From Cercospora beticola (taxonomy: Eukaryota; Ascomycota; Dothideomycetes; Mycosphaerellales; Mycosphaerellaceae), in assembly GCF_033473495.1 (NCBI RefSeq), contig NC_088940.1, forward strand, positions 1,674,001 through 1,738,000: a stretch of DNA of 64,000 bases, written 5' to 3'. The position numbers and the translations under genes were made by a program. Positions 42,176 through 53,372 of this stretch are shown one piece after another; positions within the stretch are counted from its first letter, which is position 1, and every line of letters starts with the position of its first letter. The notes below the pieces were generated by a model, which had not been told where the DNA came from, made no database searches, and worked only from the letters and a program-made list of their open reading frames with translations.

Positions 42176-42931
42176 ATGGCACATCAGGCCGACGCGAAAC
42201 GCGCGCTCGATGAGCGAGGGTATACGGGCACGTTAGTCCGCGGCGACAACCCGCTCAAACTCTTCGAAAAGCCCGTTCGCGACCGCATTGTCGATTCGTA
42301 CTACTGGAAAGAGCAATGCTTTGGCCTCAACGCTGCAACTCTGCTTGATCGCGCAGTAGAGTTGACCTTCATCGGCGGGACATACGGTGTTGCGCAGAAA
42401 CCGACGCCATTCTTGTGCCTGGCATTCAAGCTTTTGCAACTTCTTCCGGAGCGCGAGATCATCACCTTCTACCTCGAGAAAGCAGGCGAAGAGTTCAAGT
42501 ACCTCCGAGCTTTGGCAGCTTTTTACATTCGATTGGCGTGGGAGAAGGACGAAGAGGTCTATGCAACGCTCGAGCCATATCTCGCGGATAGCAGGAAGCT
42601 GAAGAGGCGCACAAGAGAAGGATGGGCATTGACACATATGGATGAGTTCATGGATGATCTGTTAAACAAGACAAGAGTCTGCGCTACTACACTGCCCAAA
42701 ATCAACCCGCGACTGCAGCTTGAGGATGCTGATAAGCTGGAGCCGAGAGAAAGTGCCCTCGGGGATGAGCTAGAAGAGCTGGATCGGGACGATGAGGAAC
42801 ACATTGAGAACAGTGAGAACAGTGAAGGAGAAGTGCAAGAGAACGGACACTCCAATGGCAACAGAGACAGTCGCAGCGGGTCTGAGAGAAGCAGAGACGG
42901 GAGCGATGCGAACATGAGCGATGCCGATTGA
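42176..42931 (+). CDS. PRP38: Pre-mRNA-splicing factor Prp38
   Basis: 251 aa, single exon. The Prp38 domain fills residues ~15-185: GTLVRGDNPLKLFEKPVRDRIVDSYYWKEQCFGLNAATLLDRAVELTFIGGTYG, then PTPFLCLAFKLLQLLPEREIITFYLE and FKYLRALAAFYIRLAWEKDEEVYATLEPYLADSRKLKRRTREGWALTHMDEFMDDLL. A Glu/Asp/Ser-rich tail follows. Prp38 is a U4/U6.U5 tri-snRNP component needed for spliceosome activation in the nucleus. Length is typical for filamentous fungi; animal proteins carry an extra RS tail. Confidence 0.96.
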   Translation: MAHQADAKRALDERGYTGTLVRGDNPLKLFEKPVRDRIVDSYYWKEQCFGLNAATLLDRAVELTFIGGTYGVAQKPTPFLCLAFKLLQLLPEREIITFYLEKAGEEFKYLRALAAFYIRLAWEKDEEVYATLEPYLADSRKLKRRTREGWALTHMDEFMDDLLNKTRVCATTLPKINPRLQLEDADKLEPRESALGDELEELDRDDEEHIENSENSEGEVQENGHSNGNRDSRSGSERSRDGSDANMSDAD

Positions 42932-43411
42932 GATACGTCCGTCTTTGCCAGCGAAAGTTGATTTTACACCACTTTTCTTGATGACGGGACTCGACTACGA
43001 CCACAACTAGGCGATGTTGGATCTTTGTACTCCTGTGGACGTGCCTAGTTATCGAGCACCGGAATGGCACCCTCTCTCACCCCGAGCGACTAGATGTGCT
43101 GTCCAGCAATTCTTCCGTGGAGAACAGCATAAGAAGTGCAGGCATGGCGAATACACAGCCCACTGCTCCGCTTCCTGCAGAGACAAATCCACAAATGGCC
43201 TCTGAATTCGAGACCGAACATTCGCCAAGGCCTCCACTCCATCAGCTCTTGCTTGGTCGCACCCAAAAGGATCGATCAGCGTGCAGTATTCAGGGTCTCC
43301 AGCTGCACCGCTGCGTACACAGCCTTCCAACTGCGGCGTGTGCTCTTGTGACACCTATAAAGAAGTGATTGTTTCTCTTTCGCAATCTGCTCGTCACATA
43401 TCAACGCCATC
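42932..43411. other. Intergenic with TATA box for the 4-TM gene
   Basis: 480 bp; a TATAAAG at 43356-43362 lies 50 nt before the next ATG. A 90-codon frame (43096-43368) shows no motif and overlaps this promoter. Confidence 0.45.
43356..43362 (+). promoter_or_regulatory. TATA box of the small 4-TM protein gene
   Basis: TATAAAG 50 nt upstream of the ATG at 43412. Confidence 0.5.
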
Positions 43412-43933
43412 ATGGGTGCCTACGTAGCACTCACTCTACGAGCACGCGGCCTCGTCAGCATCTTACTCGGAATCTATGGCGCATTCTATCCCAAGGAATT
43501 CTTCAACTGGATGATCTCGCCTGGGTGGGAAGGAAGCCATAGTTGCGACGCTACGTTGAATATTGCTCTCAACAGAGCCACCATGCAGGTTAGTACATGT
43601 AACGAGATCTAGTCCATGTCAAGTTGATTGACGTTCTACGTCTAGCATGGCTGGCAGTTGGTAGTCATCGGCGCGCTCTTCCTCTTGCTCGCCGGCGAGA
43701 CGTCTCTCCATAAGACTGCAACGAGCATCGCGATATTTGCAAGTAGCTCCGCACTCGGCGTATTCTTTGGTTCCGACGGTCCCCGCGGAGTGGCTTTGTA
43801 TCATCTTGCCTGGTGCTTCTTGCATACAGTGTCTTATGAGGTTGACAGGCGGAAGGACAAGAGGCAAGAAATGAGCAATGGAACGCACAGAAATGAAGCA
43901 TCGAGCGACGAGAAAGCACAGTCAGTCTTGTAG
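43412..43933 (+). CDS. Small four-helix membrane protein of unknown function
   Basis: 154 aa; exons 43412-43588 and 43646-43933, with a 57-nt phase-0 intron that joins ATMQ to HGWQLVVIG. Four hydrophobic stretches are seen: GLVSILLGIYGAFYP, LVVIGALFLLLAG, SIAIFASSSALGVFFG and VALYHLAWCFLHTVSYEV. A polar, Lys/Glu-rich cytoplasmic tail of ~30 residues follows. Without splicing the frame stops 7 codons into the intron. I recognise no family. The clear TATA box and good intron support a real gene. Confidence 0.72.
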
Positions 43934-45943
43934 CGTCTGGTCTTGCGGCAACGTATCACAGCGTAGCAGTTGTGAAGCTGATTCTCTCAGTTCCTGCTCC
44001 CCTAGCGACGCGCTACTGAACGGGCAAGCAGAGCAGTTTCGTACAAGTATTGATCGTACGGCAACGAATGGTGGGATGGTGAAAGGTTCCTTCGACGGTA
44101 GCAAGCGATTATTCTCAAAACTTGTTTGTGACATTGTGACTTCACCGAGGGTCGCACCTCGGCAAAGCCATTGTCCTTTGCGGCTACAGTATCATCATAT
44201 CAGCGACACTTTCCTTGACTTGGTCGCTCGTCTAATGGCTTATTTGATCCGACTAACTACCCGATTAAGGTGGTCAGTTAGTGAACGTGACCTCATCCCA
44301 CAGCTCCTCCGCGGATCTGGTTTTCGATGCGCGGAAGCATTTTACCTGCTTGTGAGCATTGTGCGTCCACTCTGAACGAGCAAATCGTGTACTGTAGAAT
44401 TGGCGTGGTCATTGCAGCCCACTTGTTCGTTGTCTTGGCGTTGTAGAGTGCCATGATCTGCCGCACGCGAGGCAACACAGCAGACACAATAGTGACACGG
44501 CTTATGATTTGCATGGTGTTTCTGTGCCTTGCCGTACGTGGACTATGGACAACTGCATCCGAATTGCGTGACGTGCAACGCGGCCGTGCTGGCTTGGTGG
44601 CCGTCTTCAGGCAATATCTGGCAGATGTGGGCGTCTTTCCATGATTGCGACTCTGGTGATCCTCCTGCACGTAGCTGCTTGTTTATCAGCAGTAATCTTA
44701 CTTGCATGTAGGCTTCCCATTGTGTCTGCTGCTGCGCAGATAACGCAAGTGTCAGCCACGATCCGGAAGGCGTTGGATGTCACTCCGCTCTTGCATCTGC
44801 TGGAGTGCTCATCAGGCCTTGTGTCTCTAGATTGCGCTGCGGTGGATCATTGTCTTAGCACGCTTCGGGTGGTCGTGGAGTCGGCAAGCTGATCGGGTGC
44901 AGAAGTGCTGGCCGATCTTCGATGCTGACGAGTTATCATGGAGCAGGTCGTTGCCCTATTTCGACAGCGAGCAATATTCGGAATATGGAGGCGAGGCCGG
45001 TGGGCAAGGTGTGGACATGTATTTGTTTCAGTTTAACAGAAAACGTCTCGGCGCTCTGGCCAGCCGTTTCTTGAGGCGAGAGGGATGTCCATGTTCAGAG
45101 ATGCGTAGACGTCTTGATACACTTCTCAGACCGTGGTGATGCTGAGGACGAAAATTCGAAGATGATGGCTACGACTCGCTTCGATGCAAGCCAGATGGGT
45201 GGTGCTGCAGGAGCACAATGTATGCAGAGTATTGGCTTGGCCGCAGCGGGCTACTGCAGCGTGTGCATCCTTCACTGCCGGGCAGAAAGCTTGAGTCAGC
45301 ATGCAGCCATTGGGCGAGGAGGCAATCGCTATCCGACAAGCAACCAGGACTCCCCTATGTGCTCCGACAGGTGTTTGTCGCACATCATCTCCCGCTGTGC
45401 GCGGCGGCGGAGAAGAGGTTCCAGCGTGGTGCAAGAACAAGCGACGAGAGACAGGTCGTGCTTGCGGTGCTAGCTATGCTCGTAGAAAGCATGATTGCAA
45501 CGGCGGGCTGCTGGAGGATATAAATACCTTCTCGCCGCCCAGCAGACAGCAGCGTCTGGTTCGGGAAGACTTGCAGCTCGTATCTGTTGCCCGCGCGAAG
45601 GCTGATCCTCTGCTCTTGTCGGCCGGTTGGAAAGTGCCGGGGCGGGTGATTGACAGCAGGGAAGTGAGGCTGAAGCGTCGCGTGGTGGGCGAGCAAGCAA
45701 CGCAAACCGACGGACGTGCGAAACATGGCCTGCGCCAAACTCGCACCGTAACGCTTTCCTCCCACTGCAACATGGCCCATGGATCCTTCGTCGACGCCAG
45801 CTCCCCTCTGATCGACCTTCGACACCGACGACAGCACGCCGCCGTGCCGTCGTGAGAGCCTTTCACCGCGCCTGCGATCCCCTATTGGGCAATTCGGCGT
45901 GTGCCCCGGGCCTCAGGCACCTCCACACACGCGACCTGCGACC
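43934..45943. other. 2-kb intergenic region with a TATA-like element
   Basis: No convincing gene. TATAAATA at 45519-45526 lies ~420 bp before the next ATG and could start a long, GC-rich leader. Overlapping frames of 150-184 codons at 45300-45860 on both strands show no motif. Confidence 0.4.
45519..45526 (+). promoter_or_regulatory. TATA-like element
   Basis: TATAAATA, about 420 bp upstream of the 1161-aa protein ATG; use as promoter is uncertain because of the distance. Confidence 0.3.
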
Positions 45944-48900
45944 ATGGAGAGGCGAGTGTCCAACGCGCGGCTGCAGTCGCCGCTGCCCGATGCGGCGCAA
46001 GGAGGCATTGCCATCACGCGGCTGGAACGCAGCGCAGAGGAGCTGTCGGCGGGCGGCAGCGACATCGGGGAGGAGATCAGGAAGATACGGGAGAGGGAGC
46101 GGAGCGCGAGTCGAAGTGCATCGCGGCAGAATTCCATCCAGAGCAGCCACCAGGGGGGAGAGTTTGCTAGAGGCACCTCGCTGTCCAGGAGGCTCAATAA
46201 TAGTAATCATCACCCCACCGCTGGCCGCAGCCGTGCCAGCTCGTATGCCAACAGCATTGTCGACGTCAACACCCACGCGCGTTGGGGAGGATACTCGCCT
46301 GCGGGCCACATCGCTTCTCCCGTCGCCGCCCCCATTACCTCGCCCATTGGCAGCCTCCGGTCAGGCTCGAGCTGGACTCAGGCCTCTCTCCAACGCGCTG
46401 CCTCGGGCTCCAAGTCGTCGCGCCGTGGTCACATCGTCGTTGAGCCTCTGCAAGAGGGACGACCGCTGGACAGTCCGCTGGCCCCCAGCAGCGCCTCGCT
46501 GTACTCGCAGGAACACGCCATCTCGCGCCAAACCTCACACTCCTCCTTCGCCCGCCGCTACGACCTGATTGCGGGGCAGATCGAGGAAGCCCTCGCCACC
46601 ATCCCGCCCAGTCCGCCCATCGAAGTGCAAGAGCAAGAGCGAGCCAACATGGATCACCACGATCCCATCGAACGACCGCACTCGGCCGACACCTTCCAAG
46701 AGGCCGAGCTGGCTTTTCGAGACTTCGACGGCGTGCACTACAACCCTGATACAGAGGAGTATGTCGAGCTCGATGAGGAGGGGCACGAGATTAGGCGCGT
46801 CTCTGCGCGGACGTCGTCTGGCACGTTGGGAGACATGGCGTCAATGCTACGAACACCACGACAGGGCAGGCCAATGTCCTCCGGACGACCCATGTCCATG
46901 GCCCTTGGAGCGCCGCCGCCAGGCGAAGACATGGTGTACTACCCAGCACCTGTGCCGCGGATGCTGAATATGCCCAAGAGACTGTCACAGCAACCGCCCC
47001 CGCATGTGCAGGCGAAGAGACGTTCGGAGATGCTACAGGCCATGCCACGGGCCAACAGAGAGTCGGCACCTTGGATCCCTCCCTTGGGCATTGGCGAGGA
47101 AGAGCAGGGAGAACCCAAAAGCGCTCGCTCGGGTTCACACTCGACTACATATGAAGATGCAAATCCAAGAGGCATGCTCAACCAGAGAATGAGCACAGTC
47201 AATCAACAGAGTCTGCCGCCCCAACTGCGCGCTTCCATGTTCTTCCAGCATTCATCAGTGCCACACGATGTCCAGGTTCAGAACGGGTCAGCAGTCGCAA
47301 CCTTGGACGCCATCCTCGCCTCGTCAGCCAATGCACCTGTGACTGCCTTCACAGACCATCCGTATGCCGGGGATGTTCGCAGCACTGTCTACGCTCCCGA
47401 GAAGCCGATGCACAATCGACGCAGCACAAGCACCACGTTGAATCAAATTAAGCAAGAATCTCCCAAGAGTGACAAGAAAGCGAGGCGGAAGAGCAGCATT
47501 GGAAACTTTTTCAAGAGGAGCAGCACGAACTTGGACGGCGAGACAAATGATCGAGCTCGTCCACACAGTCGCGGCAGTATGCTAGATTTCAACGAGGGAG
47601 GCAATAAGCTACGGAAGAGGCGAAGCCAAATGAGCATGGGCCAGATGAGCGCTGGTGATGATCTGGACGATGCAGAGCGCGCCAGGCGTACATCGCGGCA
47701 GGATCTTGGCAACTCTTCCAGAAGGCAATCAGGTCTTATTGATCAAGCGGTCAACGTGGATCACCCTGTGGGAGATGACACTGATCGTCACGACCCGGAT
47801 AGCCTGCATCGGACAGCACAGGCACTGGATGAGGGCGATCAAATCGATCAAGATTTCCGAGATCAACAGGAACGAGAAGATTGGGATATTGAAGAGCCTG
47901 TGTTTGCGCAGCCTACCACTCTACTGGCAGAATTGCAAGTACGCAAAGCACAGCTCAAGTCGCGGAATCGAACCGCCGCGACCGCATTTCCGAACGGCAT
48001 GCATAGTACTCTGCTCCAACTTGATGCGGTCGAGGCCATTGAAGCAAAGAAGCGCAAAAAGAAGAAGATCGCGCTGGCATGGGAAGATCATCAGGGCAAT
48101 CCCGAGGACAGTGATGAGGATCGAGACGATGTTCCATTAGGAATGCTCTTCCCTTCAAAGAGTGGAAACGCACATCGTAAGATGGGCAATGAGGGCGACT
48201 GGGACCGACCGATGGGACTCATGGAACGGCGCGAAATGGAAGAGAATGAACCGCTAGGGCATAGGAGAAAGCGGCTCAATCCAAATGCGCCCGCGCTCAA
48301 CAGAGGACAATCGGCATCGCGCTTGCACCTGGCTGGTCAATTAGACATGCCAAGCGAAGACGAAGCCGAGGGGGGCGAAACTTTGGGGCAGAGACGACGG
48401 AGGCTCGCACTTGATGCTGCGATTTCGGACGTGCAGGAGGGCGGCAAACGACCAGTCAGCACCTTCAGCGATGACCTACTGGGACAATTTGGTGGCCTCC
48501 AAGTCACGAACCCGGACGCTACTGCCTCTGATAAATCCACAGTGAAGGAGCAAGCCAACCAAGCTGAACAACCTCCTGTTGAGGAGAACGAGACGCTTGG
48601 GCAGCGCGCTGCGCGTTTGAGGAAAGAGCGTGAGGCATCTGGCCAGGCGCCAGGAAACGAGAGTCGACCTACTCTGCACACCTCCTCAAGCATGGCGAAC
48701 TTGCTGTCTCGAAACCCTGTCGGATCTCGTCAAGTCAGTCGCGAGAGTGAGGCCGCGCAAGGCACTCTGTTGCATGCAAGTCAGCAACATCAAATGAAAC
48801 AGAAGCAAGATTTGATCGCTGGCAATCTTCGGACAACCAGTTACGATCTCAACCAACCACTTGTCGATTCTCGGCCACGCGCAACGGCCGATGTGTCGAA

Positions 48901-49429
48901 CGGGCTCATTGGCAACGAGGCTAGCAGGCCTGCTAATGGTCTCTTTGTTGGCGCAAAGCCGACGGGCGGCGTAAATACAACCTTCTCGCCGGCTGCCATG
49001 AACCGGTCCACGAGCTTTGGTGGACTTCTCGGTCAGCAGCCGAGCCGGCCTGCTAACGGACTTTTCCAGCCACAATCTCACAACGCCATGGGCGGAGGAT
49101 TGCCAACATCTGGCTCGATGCCCATGTATGGCATGAATGTTGGCGGCCAAGGCTACTTTGCCTCCCCTACAGCCGGCATGGCTTATAGCGGCTACGGTGC
49201 TCCACCTAGTATGATGGGATATCCTGCAATGCCACAGTACCAGCAACAGGCGGTGAACCCATCTGCGTACTACGCACTTACCGGCGGGTATGGGTACCAC
49301 CAACCTCAACAACAACAAGCCTTCCCCAGTCAACCTGCGATGACTGCCAACATGAATGGTACAGCATTCACAAATCCGGCACAAGCATCATCCATTGAGC
49401 GATGGAGACAGAATATTGCACCGGCGTAG
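45944..49429 (+). CDS. Large, mostly disordered protein of unknown function (1161 aa)
   Basis: Single exon, starting MERRVSNARLQSPLPD; the frame is open 15 codons further up without an ATG. Nearly the whole protein is polar and rich in Ser/Arg/Gln/Pro. A basic patch (KKARRKSSIGNFFKRSS, ~residue 505) looks like a kinase target site. Residues ~665-735 form a compact conserved-looking block: TTLLAELQVRKAQLKSRNRT...NGMHSTLLQLDAVEAIEAKKRKKKKIALAWEDH. After it come spaced copies of a leucine-glycine-arginine motif: VPLGMLF, EPLGHRRKRL, ETLGQRRRRL and ETLGQRAARL (~residues 728, 767, 810, 881). The end is Gly/Tyr/Gln-rich. No known domain. It may be a cytoskeletal or polarity scaffold, but that is only a guess from composition. 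Confidence 0.75.
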   Translation: MERRVSNARLQSPLPDAAQGGIAITRLERSAEELSAGGSDIGEEIRKIRERERSASRSASRQNSIQSSHQGGEFARGTSLSRRLNNSNHHPTAGRSRASSYANSIVDVNTHARWGGYSPAGHIASPVAAPITSPIGSLRSGSSWTQASLQRAASGSKSSRRGHIVVEPLQEGRPLDSPLAPSSASLYSQEHAISRQTSHSSFARRYDLIAGQIEEALATIPPSPPIEVQEQERANMDHHDPIERPHSADTFQEAELAFRDFDGVHYNPDTEEYVELDEEGHEIRRVSARTSSGTLGDMASMLRTPRQGRPMSSGRPMSMALGAPPPGEDMVYYPAPVPRMLNMPKRLSQQPPPHVQAKRRSEMLQAMPRANRESAPWIPPLGIGEEEQGEPKSARSGSHSTTYEDANPRGMLNQRMSTVNQQSLPPQLRASMFFQHSSVPHDVQVQNGSAVATLDAILASSANAPVTAFTDHPYAGDVRSTVYAPEKPMHNRRSTSTTLNQIKQESPKSDKKARRKSSIGNFFKRSSTNLDGETNDRARPHSRGSMLDFNEGGNKLRKRRSQMSMGQMSAGDDLDDAERARRTSRQDLGNSSRRQSGLIDQAVNVDHPVGDDTDRHDPDSLHRTAQALDEGDQIDQDFRDQQEREDWDIEEPVFAQPTTLLAELQVRKAQLKSRNRTAATAFPNGMHSTLLQLDAVEAIEAKKRKKKKIALAWEDHQGNPEDSDEDRDDVPLGMLFPSKSGNAHRKMGNEGDWDRPMGLMERREMEENEPLGHRRKRLNPNAPALNRGQSASRLHLAGQLDMPSEDEAEGGETLGQRRRRLALDAAISDVQEGGKRPVSTFSDDLLGQFGGLQVTNPDATASDKSTVKEQANQAEQPPVEENETLGQRAARLRKEREASGQAPGNESRPTLHTSSSMANLLSRNPVGSRQVSRESEAAQGTLLHASQQHQMKQKQDLIAGNLRTTSYDLNQPLVDSRPRATADVSNGLIGNEASRPANGLFVGAKPTGGVNTTFSPAAMNRSTSFGGLLGQQPSRPANGLFQPQSHNAMGGGLPTSGSMPMYGMNVGGQGYFASPTAGMAYSGYGAPPSMMGYPAMPQYQQQAVNPSAYYALTGGYGYHQPQQQQAFPSQPAMTANMNGTAFTNPAQASSIERWRQNIAPA

Positions 49430-50161
49430 ATGCTGCCGACGCCTTCCTCCAAATTATTTTGCGCAATTGTAAGCGAACGGCCAGTGACCATGAAGAGATA
49501 CGGTCTTGCTTTGTACACGAAACATCAAGATTAGCATCGGGATGGAGTTTGACATTTCAGCGGCATCATATATGGGCTCCGGGTGGGGACAAACGTCGAT
49601 CTAACAAAATTCTAATCAGCATGATGTTTGCATATTCCGGCTTCGGCTGACAATGAACAGTTCGTATGATTCCTCTTCCTCCAAGATCTCACTGCTGTCA
49701 CGTTCCCCGCACATCAATCTACGGCCTGATCGGTCCCGATCGAGCGCAGTCGCCTCAACATCAATGGCTATGAGCAAATGCAGTTGCGAACGACCAATTT
49801 TGATGCACTGATCAAGGTGCATGGTAAGTATCCAGCAGCCATTGTTGCGATAGCACGTGTGACTAAATTCAAGCGAAACTGTCTTAAGTGGTCTCCATGC
49901 GCCCCACCGATGGTGTGGCGGCGGATGTGGAGCAAATCTGGGGATCTGCACATCTTGTCAAGATTTCGTTACAGCTATGGAAGAGTCTTTACCCCTACAA
50001 TGCACCTTTACCATTGACAATCGCCTCAACCTCGGAAGCCCGGTGACTATTGCACCGGCGACAAAATTGCATGACTTGCGAGATGAGGGGAAGCGTTTGT
50101 ATAAAAGCGTGCCGTGAGGTGGGAATACTATGGATGGACTACTGCCTTCCCTTTGCCCAAT
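49430..50161. other. Intergenic with carboxylesterase promoter
   Basis: About 730 bp, mildly AT-richer, holding the TATA box of the next gene at 50100-50107. No gene seen. Confidence 0.45.
50100..50107 (+). promoter_or_regulatory. TATA box of the carboxylesterase gene
   Basis: TATAAAAG 55 nt before the ATG at 50162. Confidence 0.55.
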
Positions 50162-51720
50162 ATGAAGCTACTGAGTCGACCGCTGTTGGCATTGCTTGCT
50201 TTGCTAAGCTCAGCCACTTCCTCTCCAGTCCACAGTCCTCATGACGAGCTTCTGATCAAAACAGATGTCTTTGCTGTGCAAGGAACAGTCTGGCCAAACA
50301 ATTCCGCTGTGCATTTCTTTGGCAACATACCATACGCGGAACGTCCTATTGGTAACTTGCGCTTTCGACCTCCAGTGACCAAGGCCCCAAGCTCGGAGGT
50401 CAAGAACGGAACTTGGTTTGGTCCTAGCTGCATACAGTACAACAATGGCCAGCCAACGGTATACTCGGAGTACTTGACTGGATTTCTGCTGTCGCCGGGT
50501 CAGAACCAAAGTGAAGATTGCTTGACAGTGAATGTGTGGGCTCCGAAAGATGCGAAGGCTGGCGATGATCTGCCAGTCATGATTTGGATTCACGGAGGTG
50601 GGCATACTTCTGGTGGGGCGGCGAGTCCTTATAAGTATGGAGATCGGTTGGCTGCTGATCAGAATGTGATTGTTGTTGCGATGAAGTAAGAGAACTCTTC
50701 ATTCTTGTCAGTTCTGCTCGCGCTAATGAAAGTCATAGCTACCGCGTTAACATCTTTGGATATCCTGGTGCTGCAGCTCTTGACGGCCGCAACCTCAATC
50801 CCGGCCTGATGGACCAGCGCAAAGCTGTTGAGTGGACATATGCCAACATCCATGCTTTTGGCGGAAACCCTGAGCAGATGATCCTCTTCGGCCAATCAGC
50901 CGGAGGTAGCTCCGTCGACATGTACTCATACGCCTACCCATTCGACCCCCTCGTCAAAGGTTTCATCGCACAATCCGGCGTCGCCTCCAACGGACCCGTC
51001 CCCACCGGCTCCAACTTCACCTACGTCGCCAACCTCGTCGGCTGCGGCAACACAACCTCCCCAGAAGCCGAACTCCAATGCATGCAAAAAGTCAACGCCG
51101 AAGCCATCATCAAAGTCTACAACGAATATAATTCCACCCTCAACAAAGGCCGCTCTCTCTCATTCAGCACAGCAGCCGATAATCAAACCCGTTTCACCAA
51201 CTACACAGACCTGCAATCTCGCGGCCTCTTCGCCCAAATTCCAACACTCTACAGCACCACAAACAACGAAGCCGTCACCCTCGTAACCTACACCGGTCCC
51301 AGCGGCGTCAACCAAACAGAAGTCGATCTCCGTTCCGCTTCTGGTTTCAGCTGTCCAGGTGACCAAGCCGCCGCGGCGAAATCTTCATTAGGAGTTCCAG
51401 TTTGGCGAACGAGATATTTCGGTGAATGGCTAAATCTGAACCCTTTGCCTTGGTTGGGAGCATATCATTCGAGTGATATCCCGATGATTTTTGGGACGAG
51501 TGATTTGTTAGGTGAGGATACGGAGGCGGAGAGGGGGGTTAGTGAGTATTATCAGGGTGCTTGGGCGGCTTTTGCGAGGGATCCTGAGAGGGGGTTGCTG
51601 GAGTATGGGTGGCCGAGGTATGTGCCTAGTGAGGAGACTTTGGTGGAGTTGGGGAGGGAGGGGACGACAGAGGCTGTTCTAGTGGCAGGGGATAAGTTTC
51701 AGGGGATTTGTGAGGGTTGA
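50162..51720 (+). CDS. Secreted type-B carboxylesterase/lipase
   Basis: 501 aa; exons 50162-50685 and 50739-51720, with a 53-nt phase-2 intron. The ATG gives a signal peptide MKLLSRPLLALLALLSSATSS. Alpha/beta-hydrolase blocks of the cholinesterase-like family: FFGNIPYAERPIGNLRFRPP, SEDCLTVNVWAP, the oxyanion-hole PVMIWIHGGG, NPGLMDQRKAVEWTYANIHAFGG, and the nucleophile elbow FGQSAGGSS. The acid Glu is probably in TTNNEAVTL and the His in GAYHSSDIPMIFGT. It hydrolyses extracellular esters; substrate unknown. Several Asn-X-Ser/Thr sites fit secretion. Codon use shifts to C-ending codons around 50950-51350 and to G/T-rich around 51500-51700. Confidence 0.93.
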
Positions 51721-51828
51721 TAGGATATCGATGAAGGTGGTCGATAACAGAAAGTGTCGTTGATTTACCAAATGGTGACTTTTCGGATCAAACAAGCATG
51801 ACAGCGCACAAAACTAAAGCCCACGATA

Positions 51829-53372
51829 TCAAAGATGACACTTCAAGAATCCCTTTGGGAATCCCTGTCTCACCTCGCTCCAGCTCGTATTGCTCGCGGT
51901 CGAGTCAGGATCATACCCAGCAGTAGCCAAAATCTTCTGAATCTGACGCTTTCGAATACCCACATTCGATCCTTCGAACAGTGGCAAGCACAGCGCATCA
52001 TCCATCATCAAACCATATGGTTGATCGACATCGTAGGCCGTAACTCCAACTGCTTGCATGGCTTCCAAGACACATTGGATCGCCGTCTCGGAGCCATAGA
52101 CTTTGGCTTGATAGGCTAACTCAGCCTCGCCTGTTTTGTCGAGGTAGTCGCAAGCTTTCCAGGTCAAATAGCGGGTTGTTTCGAGGCGCATTTTCATGCT
52201 GATGAGGAGGTCTGCGACGCTTTGATATTCGATTGTAGGGCGGGAGCCGCCGCGCTTTTCGGTCGTGACGATTTTGAGGGTGTGTTCGAAGCAGGATCTC
52301 ATCTGGCTTGCTGCGTCAGCGTGTGTTCCTCAGGACCCATTGGGGCAGAGTTACTGACCAGTCCGGCTGCACCGGCACCAACCAACGCTGCAGACTCGGT
52401 GAAAGCAGCGACGTTGACGATAGCACCTTTGCCAGGAGTGGCAAGGATGTTTTTGACTGGGACACGGAAGTTGGTGAAGTGTGTGCGTGGTCCGGAATGG
52501 GCCTTGAATCCTACGCCCGCTCGTCAGTACTTGCCGAAACGACAGGCTCGTAAGTGAGATTGAAATTACCATGAGTTTCAATATCATCTCCAACACGGAA
52601 GGCATTGGCGTTCCTTGGGTCGTCGAATTCTTCGCGAGTGATGACCACAATTCCAATAGTGTCTGCTGGAGCACCTCGAGTCCCAAAGCGACACACGAGG
52701 CAGAGAAGCTCGGGGCCTTTGAAGTCCCACTGAAGGATCAAGTCAGCTGTAGAGCCAAGGGATAAGTGATTCTGCACTTACGCCTCCACTGTTGGAAGCC
52801 CAGATCTTTCCTCCGTTGATGATCACATCTCCTCCTTCAATGCGTGCAAGGGTCTGCACACCTCGACCGCCTTCGTTCTGCAGCCAATTGGCCGAACCAG
52901 TGGGTTCGGAGAAGCCGAGCGCAGCCAGAGGTGTTCCCTTGCAAGTCAGAAAGGGTGTGATGAACTCCTTCTTCTGCTGCTCGGTGCCACTGCAGTCTGT
53001 CAGTGGTCGACTTCAAGTCGCCACAACAACAGCGTTCAGTGCAACTTACTACATGAAGATGGGAGCCAGTCCAAGGCCAACCACCAACCAAGTGATTGGC
53101 AGGCTAGAGTCCTGCGCGAAGAACTCCTCGCATGCCAAGGCAACATCGACAAGACTCTTACGAGTACCGCCGTACTCTTCCGGGATTTGCATCTTGATCC
53201 ATCCGCCCTCGACCATTTGGCGATAGGCATCTCGAGTAGCACGGAAGCGCTCGTACTGATTGGGCAATTGAAGGTACTGTGCACGACATGGTGCAATCAC
53301 CTGTTCGGCGAACTTGCGTGCAGAGGCCTTGAGAGCAGCCTGCTCTGGCGAAAGGGAGAAATCGATAGTCAT
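51829..53372 (-). CDS. Acyl-CoA dehydrogenase
   Basis: 438 aa in five exons: 53372-53050, 52989-52782, 52729-52570, 52510-52359 and 52302-51829. N-terminal helical domain: MTIDFSLSPEQAALKASARKFAEQVIAP. Middle beta domain: PLAALGFSEPTGSANW, VIINGGKIWASNSGG, then WDFKGPELLCLV. C-terminal helices: GKGAIVNVAAFTESAALVGAGAAGL joined to MRSCFEHTLKIVTTEKRGG, and YGLMMDDALCLPLFEGSNVGIRKRQIQKIL, where the Glu of FEGSN is in the usual catalytic-loop position. It oxidises an acyl-CoA to the 2-enoyl-CoA with FAD. Without a clear mitochondrial presequence or PTS1 its compartment is open. Without the fourth intron (donor GTCAGT) the frame meets a stop. Confidence 0.88.

Noticed and set aside
45300..45866. 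Overlapping frames of 130-184 codons on both strands
   Set aside because: GC-rich leader region; no motif, and opposite strands are open at once.
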